This document shows, piece by piece, positions 1 to 6,845 of a DNA stretch of 16,816 nt (the stretch's first letter is position 1; each line of letters starts with the position of its first letter). This stretch comes from Candidatus Omnitrophota bacterium (lineage in GTDB: Bacteria; Omnitrophota; Gorgyraeia; Zapsychrales; Zapsychraceae), in the NCBI GenBank assembly GCA_018062515.1, contig JAGOSC010000052.1:1-16816 (forward strand), in the 5' to 3' direction. The position numbers and the translations under genes are program-made. Under the pieces are notes generated by a model. That model worked only from the letters and a program-made list of their open reading frames with translations. It made no database searches and was not told the DNA's origin.

Positions 1-1466
1 GTCACACTGTCATCAAAGGGATGGACAAATTCCAAACCAGCTGTACTGGATTGAATGGCCCCCACTGGCCCTTGTTCAAGGATGGTATGGCAAACCGTGC
101 AGTCTTTGGTAATGACTTTTCCTGAATCAGACGCATGATTGCCGTCGTGGCAACGAAAACATCCCGGACTCCAGAAATGGCCGATATTATCGGGCCTGTT
201 ATCCCAGCGGGTTTTCATTTCCGGGAAAAAATTCACGTTAAATAAAGCGATGGTTTTTTCAATAGCCTTTTCAATGTCAGCTTTGTGCGTATTATAATAC
301 TCTGCGTAATTTTTTCCATAAAATTCGGTTAATTTTTGTCTGATTTCATCTGACGCCTGCTGCTGTGTCGTATACTCCGCTGATAAAACTTCCATTAACT
401 TTGCTTTGATTTCGGGGATCTGGGCGCTGATTTCATTTTGAGTCAAAGCTCTGTTGATCAATAAATACGGCGGATTAAAATGGTGTGTCGGCCGGTTATG
501 GCAATCAATGCAGTCCATCTTCCTGATAGTGTTTTCGCCCGGCGGAGTATCTTTAAATTTTGAATCTTCGGTGGTAAAAATCGTGGATGTCCCATCCTTG
601 GCTACACTCTTAACCCAGCTGATATTTTGCCTTTCCTTATCTTCGGCCGCGTAATAAATATCATGGTCAAGGTACATATGCGCGTGAATACCTGTTCCTT
701 TGTCGTTATTTTTACCCACATGGACGAGCATCCGTATGAGCCATTTGCGCGCCGACTCCGCATCACTTTCAGCCGAATAATAAGAACGGTCGATTTCCAC
801 CGTGTTATAAAATTTTTCTGTCCAATGGCAATGTTCGCACGTTTCCGCGGCCGGGCGAAGCCCTTCCACCGGCGTCGGAATCGGACGAGGATAATCGCCC
901 TTCATAAAATGATACATTTGCCGGACACCGGCTAATTTGTAATGAATATACCAGTTCGCCCCTTCCCCGACGTGGCAATCAATGCATTTGACTTTGGCAT
1001 GCGGAGAATTCAAATAGGCCGTATGCTGAGGACTCATCACTTGATGGCACGTCAGCCCGCAAAAGGAAACAGATTCGGTGTATTTATAAGCCTTGTATGA
1101 ACCAATGGTGGTCATAACTATAAGACAAATACTTCCGAAAATAAAAACAACCATTCCATTGCGATGGCTGGCCAGTGAGAAATCCAGGGTAAATTTTCGA
1201 GGGGATATTGTCGTCAGCCCCTTGGAGATTAAACGTTTTTTCCTGAAGGCTCCCCAAGGAATTAAAATAAGCCCAAGTATCAGAAAAGGCGGCAAAATAA
1301 CGTAGGTAATGATCCCCAAGTATATGTTTAAACCTTGGGAAAAATAATCAAAACAAAATAATAATAATTCCACGAGAAAAACAACTAAGCTTAATACAAC
1401 GCCGATGTATGTTTGCGTGTTGTAGAAATAATGGGAAAATGAGTATCTGCTTGATGTTTTATTCAT
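1..1466 (-). CDS. ImcH-like NapC/NirT-family inner-membrane multiheme cytochrome c (partial, C-terminus off the left edge)
   Basis: I translated this directly because the frame has no stop inside the window: 488 residues are visible from ATG at 1466. The N-terminus has three hydrophobic segments (about residues 19-39, 47-71 and 104-122). A periplasmic part follows with six heme c motifs at C136-H141 (CX3CH, atypical), C161-H165, C210-H214, C319-H323, C436-H440 and C456-H460. NapC/NirT/NrfH proteins oxidise membrane quinols and pass electrons to periplasmic cytochromes. Three N-terminal helices, about 500 residues and six or more hemes most resemble Geobacter ImcH; that assignment is from memory of the family. 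It starts 50 nt after the porin stop with only a weak ribosome binding site, and an in-frame TAA lies just upstream of the chosen start. It is probably the last visible gene of the hemA-cytochrome operon and would link the quinone pool to the conduit. Confidence 0.85.
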   Translation of the reverse strand, partial: MNKTSSRYSFSHYFYNTQTYIGVVLSLVVFLVELLLFCFDYFSQGLNIYLGIITYVILPPFLILGLILIPWGAFRKKRLISKGLTTISPRKFTLDFSLASHRNGMVVFIFGSICLIVMTTIGSYKAYKYTESVSFCGLTCHQVMSPQHTAYLNSPHAKVKCIDCHVGEGANWYIHYKLAGVRQMYHFMKGDYPRPIPTPVEGLRPAAETCEHCHWTEKFYNTVEIDRSYYSAESDAESARKWLIRMLVHVGKNNDKGTGIHAHMYLDHDIYYAAEDKERQNISWVKSVAKDGTSTIFTTEDSKFKDTPPGENTIRKMDCIDCHNRPTHHFNPPYLLINRALTQNEISAQIPEIKAKLMEVLSAEYTTQQQASDEIRQKLTEFYGKNYAEYYNTHKADIEKAIEKTIALFNVNFFPEMKTRWDNRPDNIGHFWSPGCFRCHDGNHASDSGKVITKDCTVCHTILEQGPVGAIQSSTAGLEFVHPFDDSV

Positions 1467-1516
1467 AAATAATAAAAATCCGACGGAACCTTACGGTAAA
1501 TGAATTATCCAAGATT

Positions 1517-3583
1517 TTACCAATTAACTTTTGTTTCAAGCCAGATGACATGAGAACTGTAATCACCTAAATCGACGAGCGGATTGGAGTCATAATTATA
1601 ATAACTATAACGAGGGATAATCGTGACGTCCTTTTTCCATTCCCACTCCATACCGAGGGAAGTGTCATACATCGTGAAATCCAATGCGTAAGGTAGTCCC
1701 GAAGACGTGAAATCATTAAAATTATTCGATAAAATATAATTACAAGATCCGTTTATGTTTAATTTTTCCATCGCCGCGTAACTCGCGCTGAGCAATACAC
1801 TGCGCGAATCGGAATTAAAGCCGGGAATTCTCGCCGAGGTTCCCGACGCGGCGGGTGTTGAAGTCTTTCCGTCTTCAAATGAATAAGACATGGTCAATAA
1901 AAGAGTTTCGATGGGCTGAAGATTGACATCGTACGTGTAGCGGTGTGAAAAGTACCTTGATTCAACCTTCTGTGGATTACTGTCGATGCGCGTAAAATAC
2001 TTATTTCTTAGTAATTGATAACGAAATCCTGTTTCAAACCATTTAAGCATTTTCCAGGAAATCCGCGTGGAAGCGTCTGATCCGTTTATTTTCATTTCCT
2101 CAATAAATGCCGACCTGGCCGTTGACCCGCCGGAGGTTTCTTTGGTGTCATCATAGTCATTATTTTCCCAGCGTTGGCGATATTGTGTTGTAAAATTCCA
2201 GCTTCGGGACAGAGCTGTACGGCTTCCTAAGCTCAGAATTGTTTTATTAATATTGGTAATCGTTTCGCGATTGAAATTACTCGACGTCGGAGCCGGATCT
2301 GAACCAGCCACGCCCCAAAGCTCTTCCGCCAGCCAATTACGGGTCTGCTCCAAATCAACATCCGTGTATAAACTTGTTTTCGGAAGCCCATTATAACGCA
2401 CAGAAAAGTTTTCACCCGTCCGAGTGACATTATTTTCAGACACATTGGATTCATAATCATTGATAATACCGTCCGGAGGATCAGTGCTGTCATTCGGATA
2501 TAGAGAAGTACTTCTTTTCTCAATCACTTCGCCTTTAAATTTTGTATTGAACGTGAAATGTTCCAGGGCATTGTTCAGATAACTGCCCGTCCAAGTGTGC
2601 GAATTCAAGTCGTTTTCCGCGAGGGCGTTGGGCTTATTTTTGGGATTGGAAAATGACCTGGGATTACCGTATTGGTCAAACTCCAACAACGATTCCCATT
2701 CCCTGGCTTCCATATCCTGAAAACGGTAGCCAGTTGAAATAAAAGCGGTTTCGTCCACAATCCATTTTTGCGACAACAAGCTAGCGGAATAAATGTCCGT
2801 TTCCGGAATTTGAAACTGGCGGCGTTTTTTTGTATCTGAAGCGACACCTGAAGTGGATAAATTTTGTTCTTCCCGTAAAGACTTAATTTTGATGCGTTCA
2901 TAACTTTGCGCAGAGGACACATCAAATCCTGCCAAATCCGTCCTTTGTTTTAATGTAAAGGTATCTGACTTTTCTTTAATATCCTGCCAAGCCGGACCAA
3001 TATTTCTCGTCGTCGCGCCTTCTTTCACCGCTGTCCATGTCAAACGTGATTTAACTCCGTCTTTATAATGACGTTTGTACTCAAATCCTAATCCTTTGCT
3101 GGCTTCTGGATCCGTTCCTGTTTCAAAATGAAGATCGGAAATGTCCATTTCCAGATCTTTCTCCATATCATTTGATTCCAAAGTTGAAAAGGGATGGTAG
3201 ACTCCACCGGTATTATCAAAATATTTTTTAAATATTTGATATTGCAAATCAAAGAACCCCGCAGACTCTTTTGTTAATAAAAGATGAAAATGTCCGTCGT
3301 TTTCACCCGGAATAACTCCGCCTTCAAAAGACATTCCAACATCGTTTTCATAATCCTTCTTGAAAAATAAATCTTCAATTCCCCATGAATATCCGTCGCT
3401 GATCCAATGATGGCTCCTGAATTTTCCCTTATCACCCGTAATCGAGACATATCGGGCGGGTAAAACAGTTACATGGTACTGATTTTGTTCCGGTTCGCCC
3501 TCTTCTTCGGCAAATACCCAGCTTGGCACGTAAAGCAAACAAAAAAGCATCAACATGAGGATTCTTGTTTTATTTTTTTTCAT
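1517..3583 (-). CDS. MtrB/PioB-like outer-membrane porin of a porin-cytochrome conduit
   Basis: A 688-residue protein with a signal peptide (basic MKKNK, a hydrophobic run, cleavage probably after WVFA near residue 25). It is followed by a long, Ser/Thr/Asn- and aromatic-rich sequence of alternating strands typical of a large beta-barrel, and it ends in an aromatic residue (...KVNW) as outer-membrane proteins usually do. MtrB/PioB barrels are about 700-800 residues and sheath a periplasmic multiheme cytochrome to carry electrons through the outer membrane. The gene lies 15 nt downstream of the octaheme cytochrome gene, which is the classic partner arrangement. I chose ATG at 3583 (ribosome binding site AAGG, 6-7 nt away) over an in-frame GTG two codons upstream. 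I see no CXXC pair near the mature N-terminus, unlike Shewanella MtrB. The family call rests on length, topology and partner; barrel sequences diverge strongly. Confidence 0.82.
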   Translation of the reverse strand: MKKNKTRILMLMLFCLLYVPSWVFAEEEGEPEQNQYHVTVLPARYVSITGDKGKFRSHHWISDGYSWGIEDLFFKKDYENDVGMSFEGGVIPGENDGHFHLLLTKESAGFFDLQYQIFKKYFDNTGGVYHPFSTLESNDMEKDLEMDISDLHFETGTDPEASKGLGFEYKRHYKDGVKSRLTWTAVKEGATTRNIGPAWQDIKEKSDTFTLKQRTDLAGFDVSSAQSYERIKIKSLREEQNLSTSGVASDTKKRRQFQIPETDIYSASLLSQKWIVDETAFISTGYRFQDMEAREWESLLEFDQYGNPRSFSNPKNKPNALAENDLNSHTWTGSYLNNALEHFTFNTKFKGEVIEKRSTSLYPNDSTDPPDGIINDYESNVSENNVTRTGENFSVRYNGLPKTSLYTDVDLEQTRNWLAEELWGVAGSDPAPTSSNFNRETITNINKTILSLGSRTALSRSWNFTTQYRQRWENNDYDDTKETSGGSTARSAFIEEMKINGSDASTRISWKMLKWFETGFRYQLLRNKYFTRIDSNPQKVESRYFSHRYTYDVNLQPIETLLLTMSYSFEDGKTSTPAASGTSARIPGFNSDSRSVLLSASYAAMEKLNINGSCNYILSNNFNDFTSSGLPYALDFTMYDTSLGMEWEWKKDVTIIPRYSYYNYDSNPLVDLGDYSSHVIWLETKVNW

Positions 3584-3598
3584 AATCACCTTCTTCGT

Positions 3599-4372
3599 TT
3601 AATAACGCAAATGATCATCGAAATTGGACCCATGTACTGCGGTATGGCATCCACCGCTGAAACAGCTTCCCTGCGGTAAACGGCTACCGTGTCCTGATTG
3701 CCCGATCGTTGGAAAATTAACCTGGGAATGACAGCGCAGACATAAGTTATTATCTCGTGCAATCAGCATTTTTTCATTAATGGAGCCATGGACTTTATGG
3801 CACACGGTGCATCCTTCGCGGGCGGCCTCATGCTCCCAAACAAAAGGCCCTTGTTGTTCTTTATGACACTTAAAACATGTTTCGTTAACATCTCCCATGG
3901 ATGTTGTGGTCCAGGGCCGGGCATCCGGCCCATGGGAATCATGGCAATCCGCGCAGCCCATTTTCCCTTCAAGGACAGGATGCCGGTAAGGCAGCCTGAA
4001 TTCAGCTTTTTTATCCAGATGGCATGAAAAACATATCGTTGGGTCCCGACGAGGATTAATAATATTATCTTTTCCGCCGCCGGCATCGGCGTGAATACTG
4101 CCCGGGCCATGGCACATTTCACAGCCATTAGGAATGGCTGTTTCTTTATCTAGCGAAATGCGCGCGTGCGCCGATAACTGAAACTCTTTATGTTCGTCAT
4201 CATGGCAAGCCGTGCAAGTTTCCATTCCAACAAATTCCGCCCCAGCTTTTTGTAAAATCTGTAAAGAATTTTTCTCTTCAGCGACAGCGTATACTTTCCC
4301 GCCGGAAAATAGCACAATAAACACTGCCGCGAAAATACCGAGCACTACATGTTGATTAAGAAATTTTGACAT
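3599..4372 (-). CDS. MtrA/DmsE/OmaB-like periplasmic octaheme cytochrome c
   Basis: 257 residues with an N-terminal hydrophobic signal (about 9-30) and eight heme c motifs. Seven are CXXCH (C53, C84, C114, C140, C166, C188, C211) and the last is CX4CH (C237-C242-H243), closely followed by a conserved-looking HGSN tail. Decaheme MtrA/DmsE proteins plug the MtrB-type barrel from the periplasmic side; Geobacter OmaB/OmaC do the same with eight hemes. The length and heme count here match the octaheme form better. The ribosome binding site AAAGGA lies in the tail of the preceding monoheme gene, whose stop is only 2 nt away, so the two are probably translationally coupled. The porin gene follows immediately. 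The protein likely accepts electrons from, or donates them to, periplasmic carriers such as the monoheme or ImcH-like protein. Confidence 0.88.
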   Translation of the reverse strand: MSKFLNQHVVLGIFAAVFIVLFSGGKVYAVAEEKNSLQILQKAGAEFVGMETCTACHDDEHKEFQLSAHARISLDKETAIPNGCEMCHGPGSIHADAGGGKDNIINPRRDPTICFSCHLDKKAEFRLPYRHPVLEGKMGCADCHDSHGPDARPWTTTSMGDVNETCFKCHKEQQGPFVWEHEAAREGCTVCHKVHGSINEKMLIARDNNLCLRCHSQVNFPTIGQSGHGSRLPQGSCFSGGCHTAVHGSNFDDHLRY

Positions 4373-4374
4373 AA

Positions 4375-4710
4375 TTATTGTCCTTTAGGGGCAGCTTCCG
4401 CATTAAAAGTATCATGGCGTCCTAATTCTTTAAAAATTTTGATATACGCTTCCTTAACTTGCTCTTTGGTCATGCCTTCGGTTTTTTGAGCTTCAAAACT
4501 TTCCTGCATTTTTGCGCCGTACGGATTTAAATCGTGTTTTCCCTTTTCTTTCTTGGGAGCTTTATCCATATGGCAATACATACAGTTGGGTTTTAAGTCC
4601 GGGTTGATTTCTCTGTAATATTTCATCTGATCAATATTGGCAAAACTTGGTGAAGCAAAGAAACACGACAAAATCAATATATTAAGAATGCTGAATGCTG
4701 TTATTTTCAT
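4375..4710 (-). CDS. Small periplasmic monoheme cytochrome c
   Basis: 111 residues with a signal peptide (MKITAFSILN..., likely cleaved after PSFA near residue 24) and one heme motif, C43-M-Y-C46-H47. The mature part is Lys/Glu-rich and predicted mostly helical. No second CXXCH is present, so this should be a soluble one-heme electron shuttle or an accessory subunit of the conduit. I do not recognise a named family. The ribosome binding site is strong (AAGGAG, 5-6 nt before ATG). The gene begins 15 nt after hemA and ends 2 nt before the octaheme gene, so it belongs to the same transcript. A methionine near the C-terminus (in the stretch around residue 68-80) could be the distal heme ligand, but this is a guess. 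Confidence 0.8.
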   Translation of the reverse strand: MKITAFSILNILILSCFFASPSFANIDQMKYYREINPDLKPNCMYCHMDKAPKKEKGKHDLNPYGAKMQESFEAQKTEGMTKEQVKEAYIKIFKELGRHDTFNAEAAPKGQ

Positions 4711-4725
4711 AAACGCTCCTTATTT

Positions 4726-5790
4726 TTAGTGCGTGAAAGCGGGGAGATTCATATATCCCCCTTTTATAATCTTATGATTAAATAATTTAATTTTATAATT
4801 AATGATCTCTTGGACGGACTGAACGGCCGCCTGCCTTATCATCAAATTTGTATCAATGGCTTTATGCAAATCGTCCATGGAAACAAGATTGACGTTATTG
4901 ATTTGCGAAACCAGCGGATCAATATTTCTTGGTGTCGATATATCAATCAAAAGAAGCGGCCGATAATCTCTAAGACGCATAACTTCTTCCATAATTTCAC
5001 TTTCAATCAAAAAATATGACGCGCCCGCCGAACAGATGCAGGCGTCCACCTTGGACAGCACACTCTTAAGATCCCACGGCAGGACGGCTATTCCCCCAAT
5101 TTTTTTGGCTAACTCATCGGCCTTCGATTTGGTCCGGTTCATGATAAAAATATTATTAACAGGCTTTCGGTTTAACTGATCAGCCGTTAAATAACTCATT
5201 TTGCCCGCGCCGATAATCAGAATATCTTTGGTGTTGAGCGGCCCTAAAATTTTCTGGGCCATGTTCACCGCCGCCCAACTGACCGACGAACCGCCCGCTC
5301 CAATCTGGGTTTTTTGCTGAACCAGTTTCCCAGCATGCACGGCCGTGTTGATGAGAATGTTAAAAACCTGGCTGAGCATACCCATTTCATGGGCGAGCTT
5401 TGTCGATTCTTTAACCTGTCCGAGAATCTGTTTCTCTCCGATCACCAGCGAATCAAGTCCACACGTGACTTCCAAAAAATGTTTGATAACATCGTCATTT
5501 TTCAAAACATAAAAATGATTCATCAAAACCCGTGTCATGTGAGCTTTCTTTATTTTAAATACCAAATCCAACAACGGCGACGGGTCATCATCAATCATAC
5601 GCGCGTAAATTTCAGTCCTATTGCACGTTGACAGGACAAAAGCTTCGATCACTTTTGGATTGGTCTTGAGTTCGGCCAAGAGCAGACTTCTTTCCAAGGG
5701 CTGAAGATAAAATAATTCCCGAATTTCGATAGGGGCTGTCTTAAAATTAAGACCGACAAGGGTAAAATTCATGATCTGATTATTATCCAT
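4726..5790 (-). CDS. hemA: Glutamyl-tRNA reductase, lacking most of the C-terminal dimerisation domain
   Basis: 354 residues. Family motifs visible in order: GLNFKTAPIEIRE at the N-terminus, the catalytic-cysteine motif LSTCNRTEIYA, GLDSLVIGEKQILGQVK, the nucleotide-binding GAGKMSYLTA, and the IDISTPRNIDP signature. The enzyme reduces glutamyl-tRNA to glutamate-1-semialdehyde with NADPH, the first committed step of C5 heme synthesis. Usual family length is about 410-430; this protein stops shortly after the spinal helix (around VQEIINYKIKLF), so roughly 60-90 residues of the dimerisation domain are missing. Only 15 nt separate its stop from the next gene, so the lost part is not hidden downstream. 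It heads the cytochrome operon, where local heme supply makes sense. The start may be ATG 5790 or ATG 5772 (MNFTLVGLNF); neither has a clear ribosome binding site. A CRP-type site lies upstream. Confidence 0.93.
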   Translation of the reverse strand: MDNNQIMNFTLVGLNFKTAPIEIRELFYLQPLERSLLLAELKTNPKVIEAFVLSTCNRTEIYARMIDDDPSPLLDLVFKIKKAHMTRVLMNHFYVLKNDDVIKHFLEVTCGLDSLVIGEKQILGQVKESTKLAHEMGMLSQVFNILINTAVHAGKLVQQKTQIGAGGSSVSWAAVNMAQKILGPLNTKDILIIGAGKMSYLTADQLNRKPVNNIFIMNRTKSKADELAKKIGGIAVLPWDLKSVLSKVDACICSAGASYFLIESEIMEEVMRLRDYRPLLLIDISTPRNIDPLVSQINNVNLVSMDDLHKAIDTNLMIRQAAVQSVQEIINYKIKLFNHKIIKGGYMNLPAFTH

Positions 5791-5816
5791 TTATAGTTAA
5801 GACCGTAGTTAATATA

Positions 5817-5822
5817 AATATA
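5817..5822 (-). promoter_or_regulatory. Probable -10 element of the hemA-cytochrome operon
   Basis: TATATT on the minus strand in a very AT-rich stretch. A transcription start about 6-8 nt downstream would place the CRP-type site at 5847-5862 near -41 to -45, the position used by class II CRP/FNR activators. No good -35 is visible, which fits an activated promoter. Several overlapping AT hexamers are possible, so the exact register is uncertain. Confidence 0.4.
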
Positions 5823-5846
5823 ATATGATAAATGTAAAAGTTTGTA

Positions 5847-5862
5847 TGTGATTACAATCACA
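5847..5862. promoter_or_regulatory. CRP-type operator upstream of hemA
   Basis: TGTGATTACAATCACA is a perfect TGTGA-N6-TCACA site with 7-bp symmetric arms (TGTGATT and AATCACA). It lies 57 nt upstream of the first possible hemA start and about 66 nt from the end of the Crp/Fnr-family gene. That regulator has Arg-Glu-Thr-Val-Thr-Arg in its recognition helix, which matches the CRP residues that contact TGTGA. HcpR-type regulators bind similar sequences. Confidence 0.65.
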
Positions 5863-5928
5863 CTTTACGGAAAAGACTGTGGAAATTAAACAACTTTGAT
5901 GGGCGATGAATGGACGGAAACCGCCATC

Positions 5929-6609
5929 TTAAAGACAAATTGCTTCCAGTTCCGCGCGATTTAAAATGCTGATTTTATGTAATTTTACTTCTATCAGGTT
6001 CTGCCGTTTAAATTGATTTAAATAACGGGTAACGGTTTCCCGGGTCAGGTTAATCCTGTTCGCGATGACTTCATGCGTCAGACTTTCTAAATAAGCAATG
6101 TTGCATTCATAGTCGGTCATATCTAGAATAAACCTGGCCAACCGGCTTTGAGAATTATCAGACGCTATGGTTTTGATGAGCTTTGAATAAGAATTCAATC
6201 TTAATGAAAATATCTTGCTGAGTTTTTGAATGATCTTGGGGTTATCAGCTAATAATTTTTCATAATCCCTCCGCGTTATAAACCAGATTTGGCAATCTGT
6301 TCCCGCCTGAAGGTTTGACGGGCATTTCCATTGGCCTGAACCAGGATGGCACGCGCAGGTCTCCCCTGCTTTTAAACAGTCTAATATTTGTTCTTTCCCG
6401 GAGTATGACACACAGCTGGTTTTAATTACCCCAGACCGGATAATCAAAACACCGTCGCATTCTTCACCGGAAAAACTGATCATTTCACCCGCTTTAAATG
6501 ATCGTTCAATCAAATTTAATTTTAAACAATCCAATTCACTCGCGCTTAAATCTTCAAAAAGCGAAACGTCTTTTAATTGAATATTTTTTTGAGAAAATGT
6601 GGCTGGCAT
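5929..6609 (-). CDS. Crp/Fnr-family transcriptional regulator with a cysteine-rich effector domain
   Basis: 226 residues. The N-terminal cyclic-nucleotide-binding-like beta-roll covers about residues 15-120, the dimerisation helix about 125-150, and the winged-helix DNA-binding domain about 152-226. The recognition helix around residues 189-200 contains T-R-E-T-V-T-R, matching the RE..xR pattern of CRP. The effector domain is unusual: C85, C87, H88, C96 and C106 cluster in one loop and further cysteines sit at 28, 51, 66 and 78. FNR uses an N-terminal cysteine set instead, so this could be a different metal, heme or redox sensor; that is inference. ATG 6609 has AGGATAGGT upstream. Gene order places it directly before the hemA-cytochrome operon, with a CRP-type site in between, so it is the likely regulator of that operon. 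Confidence 0.88.
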   Translation of the reverse strand: MPATFSQKNIQLKDVSLFEDLSASELDCLKLNLIERSFKAGEMISFSGEECDGVLIIRSGVIKTSCVSYSGKEQILDCLKAGETCACHPGSGQWKCPSNLQAGTDCQIWFITRRDYEKLLADNPKIIQKLSKIFSLRLNSYSKLIKTIASDNSQSRLARFILDMTDYECNIAYLESLTHEVIANRINLTRETVTRYLNQFKRQNLIEVKLHKISILNRAELEAICL

Positions 6610-6639
6610 TAATACCTATCCTATAAAAAAAATGAAGTT

Positions 6640-6651
6640 ATGTATATACAT
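6640..6651. promoter_or_regulatory. 12-bp palindrome upstream of the Crp/Fnr-family gene
   Basis: ATGTATATACAT is a perfect palindrome about 30 nt before the regulator start codon. Just upstream, TCAGGTTT (6653-6660) and AAACCTGA (6685-6692) form a second, perfect 8-bp inverted repeat. Neither matches the TGTGA or TTGAT consensus, so the binding protein is unknown; both could be operators or AT-rich chance symmetry. Confidence 0.3.
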
Positions 6652-6698
6652 TTCAGGTTTACTTTTAAAACTTGAGCCGCTATAAAACCTGATACGAA

Positions 6699-6821
6699 TT
6701 TTATTTTTTAATGGCGAAGCGATCTTATTATTTAAAAAATTCTTAAATTTATTGTGAGCTGATTATCGTCCCGGGACGTGACCAATAACACCATCGTCGA
6801 TGAGTCCATTAAAAAATAAAA
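6699..6821. repeat. 123-bp segment bounded by perfect 16-bp inverted repeats
   Basis: The left arm 6699-6714 (TTTTATTTTTTAATGG) is the exact reverse complement of the right arm 6806-6821. The 91-bp interior holds a 12-bp palindrome CGTCCCGGGACG (6767-6778) and a small CATCG-T-CGATG hairpin (6792-6802). It fills most of the 236-bp gap between nrdB and the Crp/Fnr-family gene. It could be a MITE-like remnant or a folded 3' region of the nrdB message. The arms are mostly A/T and I see no target-site duplication. Confidence 0.45.
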
Positions 6822-6845
6822 CTAAGGCCAACGTATTTAATTTCT

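Noticed and set aside
627..935. Plus-strand ORF opposite the ImcH-like cytochrome, and similar long antisense ORFs at 3788-4027, 5314-5631, 7110-7547 and 14630-15895
   Set aside because: All are mirror frames of strongly supported minus-strand genes, with no family motifs.
5880..5925. Hairpin GATGG...CCATC behind the Crp/Fnr-family gene as a terminator
   Set aside because: The stem is short and bulged and lacks a continuous T run, so it is not called.
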